DNA from: Atherinomorus stipes
Taxonomy: Eukaryota; Chordata; Actinopteri; Atheriniformes; Atherinidae
Direction: 5' to 3'
NCBI GenBank assembly: GCA_023101725.1
Contig: JALJCO010013386.1
Span: 186,001-250,000 of the forward strand
DNA length: 64,000 nucleotides
Shown: piece after piece, positions 1-10,629 of the stretch
How positions within the stretch are numbered: the stretch's first letter is position 1
How the letters are laid out: every line of letters begins with the position of its first letter
Program-made: the position numbers and the translations under genes
The notes under the pieces: model-generated
What the model saw: only the letters and a program-made list of their open reading frames with translations
The model's database searches: none
What the model was told of the DNA's origin: nothing

Positions 1-336
1 CGATATGACGATACAAGATCGTGAAGGTTTTGAACGTGCTGAAGATCTGCCAAAACACAAAGATCGTAGAAACGTCTGAATGCGGCTGTGCCTGTTTACA
101 CCACGTTCTTTTTTTCTCTCCCTCTGCCAAATCACACCACATGTTTGTCCACCTTATGTTGACATGACAGACACCAATGAACCAATCAGAGTAAGCTACG
201 GTGTGTCCCTGTTTAGCTCTCTACCCTCTTTCCCAAACACGAGGTGAGCAAGCACAGCTGCTAACGAGAGTACAAAAGTGAGGACTTGCTCCCAAAAAAC
301 GTTCAACTCCGATCATATGGAACTGGTCTGGATTTG
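1..336. other. Left edge, no recognised feature
   Basis: AT/GC-balanced sequence with no coding, repeat or RNA feature that I can recognise. It ends where the tandemly duplicated unit begins. By position it should lie inside a long pds5a intron, but that rests only on the start exon found at 18.5 kb. Confidence 0.4.
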
Positions 337-582
337 CAAAGTTTGCAAGGATGAGGTTGGCACGTCTGATGGAATTACGACCAGCCTTTTAATCACCGTA
401 GGAGACAGCAGCCTAGTCTGCAGACAGTCAGAAGGTGAGGAGATGGCAGCCACACCTCCGCCCACACAGGTAAAAATCACCGCTGACAGGCGTTCAACAC
501 GGCAACACAAGCGCTTGAGAGACATGTGCCTCCACCTTATACAAGAAATTTGTACTTCACTCACCGCCAGGTAAGACATAAA

Positions 583-1346
583 GGTGCAGAGCGGACGCAG
601 CGGAGTTCAGAGCATCTGCTTGAAATGTACACAAACAGCTAAACTAGCGTTAGCATTGTATTTGGCTTAACAGTTGTTCGTAAACTCTATCCATTCACAA
701 ATCTGCTACTCCGATCTGACTGTTGACGTTTCGCCATGCATAACTCCTCCTATAGAGATCATGATCTGTCTTTTGGGTGGTTTTGATGTCGATTTTCATG
801 TAGTTTCCCTTCCTCCTCTGTATTTAGCTTCTGACTATGTTACATAGAACTGTCATCTCATTGACTGCACTCTGAAAGGTCAGAGGCACACGAGGTCAAA
901 GTTCACATAATTTTCATTAAAAGTTGTGGAAAAGTTGTCAAGTTTACATGGCAGCTGAAATGTATTGTTTTACAAGAGGTGACATTGGTATTTGATATTA
1001 CTTCTCTCAAAAGCTGTTGTTGATGTTTGGGTGTTGATGTTTGGGTTTATTTATTGGGTTTTGACTGGATTTTAATAATTACTCAAAAATCAGTTGAAGT
1101 CATACACTTGGGCTGGCTTGTTAGGCAACGTTTTTGCTCAGCTAAATAAAAAAAGTGCTTGAACAGCACTCTGCTTTAAGGAATCATTTGTCCTTTTCAG
1201 GGGTATGGTTTTAGGTAAATTGGTTTATGTTGCTGTAAATAACTTGCAAAATAGTCTGAATGATCTACATGGAAAAAAACTGTGATAAAATCAAGATCAT
1301 GATTTTGTAAAGAAAATATTGTGTTATAATTTTTTTTTTTCCCCCA
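583..1346. other. Unrecognised part of the duplicated unit (repeated at about 5389-6152)
   Basis: No coding or repeat family recognised. Short open frames at 278-574 and 5105-5380 occur here, but they have no protein-family features and are present in both copies only because of the duplication. Confidence 0.4.
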
Positions 1347-1348
1347 TA

Positions 1349-2449
1349 TGGATCACCGCGAGCATCCGGGAATTTTCGCCAAATTCGTCACATCCGGTTA
1401 GGTAGGAGGTGAAAACATTGCTTCGTTGCATAGGGGAGCCACTGAATTACCTGCTTCATTACTCGTCAATCTTCGTTTATTCTACTTTGGAAATACCGAG
1501 AAGTCCCGCTGTGTATGGCTGCCATAAACATATCTATCACACGGTCAAGAGAAGATGTTTTTCCAGTTCCCAAAACAACAGCAAAAGTCCCGAACAACAT
1601 GCTAAGTGGCTAGCTGCTATCAAGCCCATAAATGCTGACAGTTCACGTTGGAAACCATGGAAACATCTAACAATATGTTCGGATCACTTTGTGACTGATA
1701 AAAAAGCATATTGTGGTCTCACTTTTTAAACCCTGTAGTTGTTTTTGCACAGATGATAGAAAACACCATTATATCAGTGGATGTACAGAATCACGGCGCC
1801 GCCTGCTGTTCCCGTCTCCTCAGGACTGTTAACGATCACGTTCATCCAGATTACTGCCATCAATGATCCCACATCACAATAAAAGCATAAAAAGTGGCAG
1901 AAAGGCTTGTGCAGTGTTGTAAACATGCACAGTCATAACCAGTTAAATACAAATGAGACTGCCGGTAATTTATAGCTTTATCAATGAGAGTAAACTCCTG
2001 AGAAGTACATCAAAGAAATACCACCATTTCTTAAAAATCCGGGGAAAATTAATATTCTATGAAAAAAATAAATGGCTTGAACACGGGTCTTACCTGATGA
2101 AACCAAATACATCATGAGATTGGGAAACTGATCATCAGGCCGTTGTGTACAGGTAGGTTAGTCTAACCAGGCTGTAGCAGCAGAAGATGGGCATCACTTA
2201 GTCCAACAGATACTAGTTTAGCTTCGTATCTTCTTCTAGCGTCGGCAGTAAGATTTTCAGTATAACTGGACGTCATTTCAATATTATTTCAAAGACAGAC
2301 CGGCGGAGAAAAAAATTAAAAAGGGTGCAAAAACAGTTTTTGAGGCTCATAGTCCATCAGACGCCGTTCAAATACGAAGCATGTTTTCACCTGGACCAGC
2401 GTCGTGGTCACGTGAATTCCGGGTTGTGACGTAGGCTCGCGCTGATCCA
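1349..2449 (+). mobile_element. THAP-type DNA element, copy 1
   Basis: The termini are inverted: left tggatcaccgcgagc, and the right end reads gctcgcgctgatcca, which is the complement of tggatcagcgcgagc. TA dinucleotides flank both sides (1347-1348 and 2450-2451), consistent with a TA target-site duplication. Inside is a short open frame with a decayed THAP zinc-finger-like domain and no recognisable catalytic domain, so this copy is non-autonomous. Compared with the copy at 61007-62554, it lacks about 440 bp directly after the THAP frame. THAP plus a 2-bp target site would fit ISL2EU-type transposons, but this family assignment is an inference. Confidence 0.75.
1409..1729 (+). pseudogene. 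THAP-domain fragment in mobile element (copy 1)
   Basis: 106-codon open frame. Residues about 34-100 resemble a THAP domain: a first metal ligand at C38, W67, the W-x-P pair at 81-83, and the C90-x2-H93 pair followed by F. The second cysteine of the C2CH set is not evident, and the N-terminal 33 residues do not look like THAP sequence. The frame ends shortly after the domain where the longer copy has extra sequence. A transposase remnant, not a host THAP gene. Confidence 0.6.
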
Positions 2450-2451
2450 TA

Positions 2452-2961
2452 GCCCACCCCTACAGTGGAAGACACATATCTGACCAGAAATGATGTAGAG
2501 CACATGCCAGGCCTCTAGTGGGCGGTGAATTTTTTCAACGACACACCCAAATGTACACCTATCCTAATTAAAAGCAGAAGAAGGATGTATGTCTGCATTA
2601 CAAAAATTCCAGAAGACGTTTTTAAAAATTCCTGGATTCAAACAGTGATCAAGATCAACACCAAATTTTAATCAGTTCTTCCTTGTACAGTACCATGTGC
2701 AACATTCCCTGAAAATTTCCTTAAAACCTGTTCAGCACTTTCAAAGTTATTTTTTTTAATAACTGTAAAACCTTACTGTTGGTTTATGAACAAGTTCATA
2801 GATTAATAATTCATGCACAAAGATATGTGATCTGTTTACAAAGATGAGACAGGAACATTTCATTATTATTGAAATTTCCCTTGTGGGATTAATAAAGCAT
2901 TTTTCATTTCATTTAATTTCATTCCATATTTTCCAAACGAGTTATTCACATGCAGTTAAGC
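2452..2961. other. Unrecognised sequence with a LINE-like tail
   Basis: Nothing coding. Near 2870-2906 is the sequence aaatttcccttgtgggatta followed by ataaagca, which resembles a common tail of fish retroposons; an inverted related piece lies at about 4229-4265. No other structure seen. Confidence 0.35.
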
Positions 2962-3211
2962 CAGTGGTTCCCAAACTTTTTCAGCATGGCCCCATTTTCA
3001 TTGGTAAGTATAAGGTCAAGCCCCCCATCCCACTACCACATGCAACCAAACATCTGCAATGCGATACATGAAAAAATGCACTGCATTTTGGAGGGGAGGG
3101 GGGGGCTATGCCTTTTGTTGACTAGTAATTTAAAAATATGCCCATTTTTTCTTAAGAAGTGCAAAAACTATACTTTTTCGCCTGGTTGCCCCCCCAGTTT
3201 GGGAACCACTG
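2962..3211. mobile_element. hAT-type MITE (unit 1)
   Basis: Terminal inverted repeats cagtggttcccaaact (left) and agtttgggaaccactg (right), the classic hAT Charlie-like terminus. Flanking 8-mers agttaagc (2954-2961) and ttttaagc (3212-3219) match at 6 of 8 positions, consistent with the 8-bp target duplication of hAT elements. About 250 bp long with no coding content. Confidence 0.8.
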
Positions 3212-3235
3212 TTTTAAGCTCATTTCAGATGATAT

Positions 3236-3860
3236 AGGCTTGTTTCCACTAAGTGGTTCAGACCGGTACAGGACTGCATGGTGGACACTTTTTGGTTTCC
3301 ACGGGCAAAAACTGGGAAGGGTGCCAAATTATCCAATCTGATCTGTCCTCATTTATTCATTTTCTATACCGCTTATCCAGGACAGGGTCGCGGGGGTTGC
3401 TGGAGCCTATCCCAGCTATTATCAAGCAAGAGGCAGGGCACACCCTGGACAGGTCGCCAGTCTGTCGCAGGGCCAACACAGAGAGACAGACAGCCATTCA
3501 TACTCACATTCACTCCTAGGGACAATTTAGAGTGATCAATTAACTAACATGCATGTCTTTGGACGGTGGGAGGAAGCCGGAGTACCCGGAGAGAACCCAC
3601 GCATTCACGGGGAGAACATGCAAACTCCACACAGGAAGGCCATAGTTAGAATTGTTCGAGCCCCTCCCCAGCTGGGAATCGAACCAGCGACTGATCTGAT
3701 CTGATCTATCCTACCATTATTTATTTATATTTTCTTACCTTTCTGCTGAGGTCACAATCTTAGCGATCTGACCCCCGAATCCTGTTTCCACCACCATGTC
3801 CTGGTTGGTACAAGGCAATTTGGTACAGTAAACCCTGATCATGGTTGCGTTTCCAATAGG
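3236..3860. mobile_element. GTTTCCAC-type MITE interrupted by another repeat (unit 1)
   Basis: Left part starts with tgtttccactaagtggttca and the right part ends with the inverted motif gcgtttccaa, with ggtaca/ggttggtac motifs in between, as in fish hAT-like MITEs that open with a TTTCCACT motif. The body is split by a GC-rich repeat at about 3350-3690 flanked by related atctgatct motifs, i.e. a nested insertion. Exact ends are uncertain. Confidence 0.5.
3350..3690 (+). repeat. GC-rich teleost interspersed repeat (unit 1)
   Basis: Contains the motif string ataccgcttatccaggacag, then the gggtcgcgggggttgctgga motif, then a segment ending in gaacatgcaaactccacaca. I recognise this as a very common interspersed repeat in fish genomes but cannot name its class securely. 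A short reverse-orientation piece of the same repeat lies at about 14297-14345. Confidence 0.6.
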
Positions 3861-4230
3861 GCTGCCATGATTAGTCGATTAATCGACTAACCGTCGACAA
3901 ACAAAATAGTCAGTGACAAATTTCATAATCGACTGATCGTTTAATGTTTTTAAGCTTTATTTTTTGTCTCAAAATTGCCACTGTACCTTCTGCTGGCTTG
4001 TCTGCCTTTCTGTCCTTGACGCACGTGCATAGTCATAACCATCAGGGTCAGCTTTTCTTAAATTGTATATCAACATAAATTAACACACACTACGAGTCAA
4101 AGGTTTAGACACATTTCTCCATCAGATACAATGAGAAAGTGTCCAAACTTTTGATTGGTACTGTAAATATGCTACAATTTTTGTATGATCCAATTAGTCG
4201 AGTAATCGCCAAAATAATTGGTGACTAATG
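3857..4230. mobile_element. hAT-like MITE with TAGTCGATTAATCGAC end (unit 1)
   Basis: Starts tagggctgccatgattagtc and continues with the palindrome cgattaatcg; the right end carries attagtcgagtaatcgcc. The opening tagggctg is a common hAT terminus in fish. No coding potential. The right border is approximate and abuts a LINE-tail-like sequence. Confidence 0.5.
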
Positions 4231-4451
4231 AAATGAAAAATACTTTATCCCAGAAGGGAAATTCAATATGGTAATAAGCTCATACTCTTTTTTTTTTTTT
4301 TAATCAATTATCAAAATTATCATTTGTGGCAGCCATATTTTCCAAAGCCAACTGCACCAGCACCCAGTAGGTGGCTTATTGGCCAGATATTGGGTGATAC
4401 ACTGCCTGCCCCTTCCCCCCAAAAAACGTCGCCACCAAAAAAAGGTCATAC

Positions 4452-5142
4452 ACACTATTACTTCATTGGACTACCTTTAGCTTTGATTACGGCACGTATT
4501 CACTGTTGCATTGTTTCGATTAGCTTCCAGTGTTGCATTAATTTTTCACCAAGATCTTGCATTGATGATGGTAGAGTCTGACCGCAGTACACAGCCTTGT
4601 CCAGCACATCCCAAAGATTCTCAATAGGGTTGAGGTCTGGACTCTGTGGTGGCCAATCCATGTGTGAAAACAGGGTGGCTGTGGCTGCCCACGCTGCCGT
4701 CAGTCTGCCCCAGTGCAGCTGTGGCCACATACGTAGCTTACCATCACCAAGTATGAATGAGGAGTGAATATACAACAATGGATCTACTGTGAGCACTTTG
4801 AGTGCCTCGAAAAGCAGAATATAAATCTAATCCATTATTATTATTGAAAATGATGTTTCCTGCTCCCTGAACCAGTCTTTCACAATTTGAGCCTGATGAA
4901 TTCTGGCATTGTCATCTTGGGATATATCCGTGCCATCAGGGAAGAAAAATCCATTGATGGAACAACCTGGTCATTTAGCAGGTCATCATCTGACGTCATT
5001 CTTTGAGCACATACTGTTGCTGACCCGAGACCTGACCAACTGCAGCAACCACAGATCATAACACTGCCCCCACAGGCTTGTACAGGAGGAATTAGGCATG
5101 ATGGGTGCATCACTTGATCTGCCTTTCTGGCCACATTTCTTC
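4452..5142 (-). pseudogene. Tc1/mariner transposase relic, truncated by duplication joint
   Basis: On the minus strand the translated pieces (4500-4796 and 4880-5134) carry the Tc1 signature [18 protein letters not shown] around the last catalytic region and the motif GGSVMICGCCSWSGLGSA upstream. The frame is broken, and a non-coding SINE-like insertion lies at about 4730-4860. The relic stops at 5142 where the second duplication unit begins; the fuller version is at 9264-10100. No intact DDE transposase remains. Confidence 0.85.
4730..4860 (+). repeat. Retroposon tail inserted in Tc1 relic (unit 1)
   Basis: The segment gagcactttgagtgcctcga, followed by aaagcagaatataaatctaa and a TTA-rich end, is the typical 3' tail of an abundant fish SINE/LINE family. 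It interrupts the Tc1 coding region, so it was inserted before the tandem duplication (the same insertion is at about 9548-9668). Confidence 0.6.
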
Positions 5143-6154
5143 CAAAGTTTGCAAGGATGAGGTTGGCACGTCTGATGGAATTACGACCAGCCTTTTAATC
5201 ACCGTAGGAGACAGCAGCCTAGTCTGCAGACAGTCAGAAGGTGAGGAGATGGCAGCCACACCTCCGCCCACACAGGTAAAAATCACCGCTGACAGGCGTT
5301 CAACACGGCAACACAAGCGCTTGAGAGACATGTGCCTCCACCTTATACAAGAAATTTGTACTTCACTCACCGCCAGGTAAGACATAAAGGTGCAGAGCGG
5401 ACGCAGCGGAGTTCAGAGCATCTGCTTGAAATGTACACAAACAGCTAAACTAGCGTTAGCATTGTATTTGGCTTAACAGTTGTTCGTAAACTCTATCCAT
5501 TCACAAATCTGCTACTCCGATCTGACTGTTGACGTTTCGCCATGCATAACTCCTCCTATAGAGATCATGATCTGTCTTTTGGGTGGTTTTGATGTCGATT
5601 TTCATGTAGTTTCCCTTCCTCCTCTGTATTTAGCTTCTGACTATGTTACATAGAACTGTCATCTCATTGACTGCACTCTGAAAGGTCAGAGGCACACGAG
5701 GTCAAAGTTCACATAATTTTCATTAAAAGTTGTGGAAAAGTTGTCAAGTTTACATGGCAGCTGAAATGTATTGTTTTACAAGAGGTGACATTGGTATTTG
5801 ATATTACTTCTCTCAAAAGCTGTTGTTGATGTTTGGGTGTTGATGTTTGGGTTTATTTATTGGGTTTTGACTGGATTTTAATAATTACTCAAAAATCAGT
5901 TGAAGTCATACACTTGGGCTGGCTTGTTAGGCAACGTTTTTGCTCAGCTAAATAAAAAAAGTGCTTGAACAGCACTCTGCTTTAAGGAATCATTTGTCCT
6001 TTTCAGGGGTATGGTTTTAGGTAAATTGGTTTATGTTGCTGTAAATAACTTGCAAAATAGTCTGAATGATCTACATGGAAAAAAACTGTGATAAAATCAA
6101 GATCATGATTTTGTAAAGAAAATATTGTGTTATAATTTTTTTTTTTCCCCCATA

Positions 6155-7256
6155 TGGATCACCGCGAGCATCCGGGAATTTTCGCCAAATTCGTCACATC
6201 CGGTTAGGTAGGAGGTGAAAACATTGCTTCGTTGCATAGGGGAGCCACTGAATTACCTGCTTCATTACTCGTCAATCTTCGTTTATTCTACTTTGGAAAT
6301 ACCGAGAAGTCCCGCTGTGTATGGCTGCCATAAACATATCTATCACACGGTCAAGAGAAGATGTTTTTCCAGTTCCCAAAACAACAGCAAAAGTCCCGAA
6401 CAACATGCTAAGTGGCTAGCTGCTATCAAGCCCATAAATGCTGACAGTTCACGTTGGAAACCATGGAAACATCTAACAATATGTTCGGATCACTTTGTGA
6501 CTGATAAAAAAGCATATTGTGGTCTCACTTTTTAAACCCTGTAGTTGTTTTTGCACAGATGATAGAAAACACCATTATATCAGTGGATGTACAGAATCAC
6601 GGCGCCGCCTGCTGTTCCCGTCTCCTCAGGACTGTTAACGATCACGTTCATCCAGATTACTGCCATCAATGATCCCACATCACAATAAAAGCATAAAAAG
6701 TGGCAGAAAGGCTTGTGCAGTGTTGTAAACATGCACAGTCATAACCAGTTAAATACAAATGAGACTGCCGGTAATTTATAGCTTTATCAATGAGAGTAAA
6801 CTCCTGAGAAGTACATCAAAGAAATACCACCATTTCTTAAAAATCCGGGGAAAATTAATATTCTATGAAAAAAATAAATGGCTTGAACACGGGTCTTACC
6901 TGATGAAACCAAATACATCATGAGATTGGGAAACTGATCATCAGGCCGTTGTGTACAGGTAGGTTAGTCTAACCAGGCTGTAGCAGCAGAAGATGGGCAT
7001 CACTTAGTCCAACAGATACTAGTTTAGCTTCGTATCTTCTTCTAGCGTCGGCAGTAAGATTTTCAGTATAACTGGACGTCATTTCAATATTATTTCAAAG
7101 ACAGACCGGCGGAGAAAAAAAATTAAAAAGGGTGCAAAAACAGTTTTTGAGGCTCATAGTCCATCAGACGCCGTTCAAATACGAAGCATGTTTTCACCTG
7201 GACCAGCGTCGTGGTCACGTGAATTCCGGGTTGTGACGTAGGCTCGCGCTGATCCA
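6155..7256 (+). mobile_element. THAP-type DNA element, copy 2
   Basis: Duplicate of the element at 1349-2449, carried in unit 2; it has the same inverted ends and TA flanks, and one extra A in a poly-A run near 7118. It was copied by the tandem duplication and is not an independent insertion. Confidence 0.75.
6215..6535 (+). pseudogene. THAP-domain fragment in mobile element (copy 2)
   Basis: Translation identical to the 106-residue frame at 1409-1729. It has the same partial THAP features and the same abrupt end. Confidence 0.6.
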
Positions 7257-7768
7257 TAGCCCACCCCTACAGTGGAAGACACATATCTGACCAGAAATGA
7301 TGTAGAGCACATGCCAGGCCTCTAGTGGGCGGTGAATTTTTTCAACGACACACCCAAATGTACACCTATCCTAATTAAAAGCAGAAGAAGGATGTATGTC
7401 TGCATTACAAAAATTCCAGAAGACGTTTTTAAAAATTCCTGGATTCAAACAGTGATCAAGATCAACACCAAATTTTAATCAGTTCTTCCTTGTACAGTAC
7501 CATGTGCAACATTCCCTGAAAATTTCCTTAAAACCTGTTCAGCACTTTCAAAGTTATTTTTTTTAATAACTGTAAAACCTTACTGTTGGTTTATGAACAA
7601 GTTCATAGATTAATAATTCATGCACAAAGATATGTGATCTGTTTACAAAGATGAGACAGGAACATTTCATTATTATTGAAATTTCCCTTGTGGGATTAAT
7701 AAAGCATTTTTCATTTCATTTAATTTCATTCCATATTTTCCAAACGAGTTATTCACATGCAGTTAAGC

Positions 7769-8030
7769 CAGTGGTTCCCAAACTTTTTCAGCATGGCCCC
7801 ATTTTCATTGGTAAGTATAAGGTCAAGCCCCCCATCCCACTACCACATGCAACCAAACATCTGCAATGCGATACATGAAAAAATGCACTGCATTTTGGAG
7901 GGGAGGGGGGGGGGGGGGGGGGGGGCTATGCCTTTTGTTGACTAGTAATTTAAAAATATGCCCATTTTTTCTTAAGAAGTGCAAAAACTATACTTTTTCG
8001 CCTGGTTGCCCCCCAGTTTGGGAACCACTG
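7769..8030. mobile_element. hAT-type MITE (unit 2)
   Basis: Copy of the 2962-3211 MITE inside unit 2, longer because of an expanded G run near 7908-7925. Confidence 0.78.
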
Positions 8031-8054
8031 TTTTAAGCTCATTTCAGATGATAT

Positions 8055-8679
8055 AGGCTTGTTTCCACTAAGTGGTTCAGACCGGTACAGGACTGCATGG
8101 TGGACACTTTTTGGTTTCCACGGGCAAAAACTGGGAAGGGTGCCAAATTATCCAATCTGATCTGTCCTCATTTATTCATTTTCTATACCGCTTATCCAGG
8201 ACAGGGTCGCGGGGGTTGCTGGAGCCTATCCCAGCTATTATCAAGCAAGAGGCAGGGCACACCCTGGACAGGTCGCCAGTCTGTCGCAGGGCCAACACAG
8301 AGAGACAGACAGCCATTCATACTCACATTCACTCCTAGGGACAATTTAGAGTGATCAATTAACTAACATGCATGTCTTTGGACGGTGGGAGGAAGCCGGA
8401 GTACCCGGAGAGAACCCACGCATTCACGGGGAGAACATGCAAACTCCACACAGGAAGGCCATAGTTAGAATTGTTCGAGCCCCTCCCCAGCTGGGAATCG
8501 AACCAGCGACTGATCTGATCTGATCTATCCTACCATTATTTATTTATATTTTCTTACCTTTCTGCTGAGGTCACAATCTTAGCGATCTGACCCCCGAATC
8601 CTGTTTCCACCACCATGTCCTGGTTGGTACAAGGCAATTTGGTACAGTAAACCCTGATCATGGTTGCGTTTCCAATAGG
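8055..8679. mobile_element. GTTTCCAC-type MITE with nested repeat (unit 2)
   Basis: Copy of 3236-3860; the nested GC-rich interspersed repeat lies at about 8169-8509. Confidence 0.5.
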
Positions 8680-9049
8680 GCTGCCATGATTAGTCGATTA
8701 ATCGACTAACCGTCGACAAACAAAATAGTCAGTGACAAATTTCATAATCGACTGATCGTTTAATGTTTTTAAGCTTTATTTTTTGTCTCAAAATTGCCAC
8801 TGTACCTTCTGCTGGCTTGTCTGCCTTTCTGTCCTTGACGCACGTGCATAGTCATAACCATCAGGGTCAGCTTTTCTTAAATTGTATATCAACATAAATT
8901 AACACACACTACGAGTCAAAGGTTTAGACACATTTCTCCATCAGATACAATGAGAAAGTGTCCAAACTTTTGATTGGTACTGTAAATATGCTACAATTTT
9001 TGTATGATCCAATTAGTCGAGTAATCGCCAAAATAATTGGTGACTAATG
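8676..9049. mobile_element. hAT-like MITE with TAGTCGATTAATCGAC end (unit 2)
   Basis: Copy of 3857-4230 within unit 2. Confidence 0.5.
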
Positions 9050-9263
9050 AAATGAAAAATACTTTATCCCAGAAGGGAAATTCAATATGGTAATAAGCTC
9101 ATACTCTTTTTTTTTTTTAATCAATTATCAAAATTATCATTTGTGGCAGCCATATTTTCCAAAGCCAACTGCACCAGCACCCAGTAGGTGGCTTATTGGC
9201 CAGATATTGGGTGATACACTGCCTGCCCCTTCCCCCAAAAAACGTCGCCACCAAAAAAAAGGT

Positions 9264-10100
9264 CATACACACTATTACTTCATTGGACTACCTTTAGCTT
9301 TGATTACGGCACGTATTCACTGTTGCATTGTTTCGATTAGCTTCCAGTGTTGCATTAATTTTTCACCAAGATCTTGCATTGATGATGGTAGAGTCTGACC
9401 GCAGCACACAGCCTTGTCCAGCACATCCCAAAGATTCTCAATAGGGTTGAGGTCTGGACTCTGTGGTGGCCAATCCATGTGTGAAAACAGGGTGGCTGTG
9501 GCTGCCCACGCTGCCGTCAGTCTGCCCCAGTGCAGCTGTGGCCACATACGTAGCTTACCATCACCAAGTATGAATGAGGAGTGAATATACAACAATGGAT
9601 CTACTGTGAGCACTTTGAGTGCCTCGAAAAGCAGAATATAAATCTAATCCATTATTATTATTGAAAATGATGTTTCCTGCTCCCTGAACCAGTCTTTCAC
9701 AATTTGAGCCTGATGAATTCTGGCATTGTCATCTTGGGATATATCCGTGCCATCAGGGAAGAAAAATCCATTGATGGAACAACCTGGTCATTTAGCAGGT
9801 CATCATCTGACGTCATTCTTTGAGCACATACTGTTGCTGACCCGAGACCTGACCAACTGCAGCAACCACAGATCATAACACTGCCCCCACAGGCTTGTAC
9901 AGGAGGAATTAGGCATGATGGGTGCATCACTTGATCTGCCTTTCTGGCCACATTTCTTCCTTGAAGATGATGTGTCCCCACTATTCTTCCAGTTTTTAGT
10001 AATGTGTTGGACAGTTCTTAACCCAATTTTAGCAGATTCTGCAATCTCCTTAGACGTTTTTTCTGCTTGATGCATGCCAATTATTTGACCCTGCAACGTA
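9264..10100 (-). pseudogene. Tc1/mariner transposase relic, fuller copy
   Basis: Reading leftward on the minus strand from about 10096, an N-terminal helix-turn-helix-like stretch (TSKEIAESAKIGLRTVQHI, near 10070-10010) is followed by the GGSVMICGC motif (frame 9697-9981) and then, after a retroposon-tail insertion at about 9548-9668, the DLNPIENLW motif (frame 9317-9613). Frames overlap and are shifted, so no functional transposase is encoded. It extends beyond the duplicated unit, which shows that the right breakpoint fell inside this element. Confidence 0.85.
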
Positions 10101-10629
10101 GAAGTGTTGCCTCATAGCGGTGCGACGCCTTCCTTGAGTTATAATGAAGCAGAACGTGAAACAAATAAGAAGAATGGTGGACATTCAGCAGTTTTTATTC
10201 TTTCTTCTTGGCATGTGGAGATGGAAATGCAAGAGGGATCAGGGCTCACCATACCAAACCGTCCAGTACCAAACCAAACTGTGATTATGTGACACCGATG
10301 GCAGTCATTCAGATGTTGGTCACCTTTGTATTGATGCTGCTTTAGGGCTTTCATCCAGACATATGTGAATAGCCATTGATACAAAAACACCAAGCACACA
10401 GTGTTTGTGTATAACATATCAGTGGTGGGTGAAAACAGCTGAAAATATAGTTTTCCTTGTTTAATTGCACTACATTAACAACTTAGTTGTTACGTAAGGA
10501 CACTTCAAAGCCCCTCTAGTTATAGTGTTCCCATAACATGTCGTTTTCCATAAAAGCTAAATAAAAAAAAAAAAAAGTGTTTTACTAAACGAAACAGCAG
10601 TGGATGAGAGCATTTGGGAAAACTGTTAT
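10101..10629. other. Spacer, possible MITE fragment
   Basis: No gene. About 10190-10310 contains ccaaaccaaactg and ccgtccagtaccaaa motifs (complement ggtttggtactggac) that resemble the GTTTCCAC/GGTACC family of fish MITEs. An A-rich run lies at 10561-10576. Otherwise nothing recognised. Confidence 0.35.

Larger units (their letters stand above)
337..5142. repeat. Tandem duplication, unit 1 (4.8 kb)
   Basis: The sequence from caaagtttgcaaggatgagg at 337 onward reappears from 5143 (offset 4806, growing to about 4819 through length changes in homopolymer runs). I see essentially one substitution (T/C at the GCAG(T/C)ACACAGCC site near 4587 against 9405); the other differences are run lengths of A, T, C or G. 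The unit contains a THAP-type element, three hAT-like MITEs, a GC-rich interspersed repeat and the 3' part of a Tc1 transposase relic. The unit ends inside the Tc1 relic. Confidence 0.93.
5143..9960. repeat. Tandem duplication, unit 2 (4.8 kb)
   Basis: Second copy of the preceding unit in the same orientation. At its right edge the Tc1 relic continues uninterrupted into its N-terminal coding part (to about 10100), while in unit 1 the relic is cut off at 5142 and joined to the unit start. This shows that the right boundary is ancestral and that the junction at 5142/5143 is the novel joint. Microhomology at the joint is at most one or two bases. A G run near 7908-7925 is much longer than its counterpart near 3100. 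Confidence 0.93.

Noticed and set aside
278..574. 98-residue open frame in plus strand (and its antisense frame), repeated at 5105-5380
   Set aside because: No family features and no splice or start context. Present twice only because the 4.8 kb unit is duplicated.
1409..1729. Host THAP-domain gene
   Set aside because: It sits between inverted ends with TA flanks, recurs as a repeat, and lacks a complete metal-ligand set.
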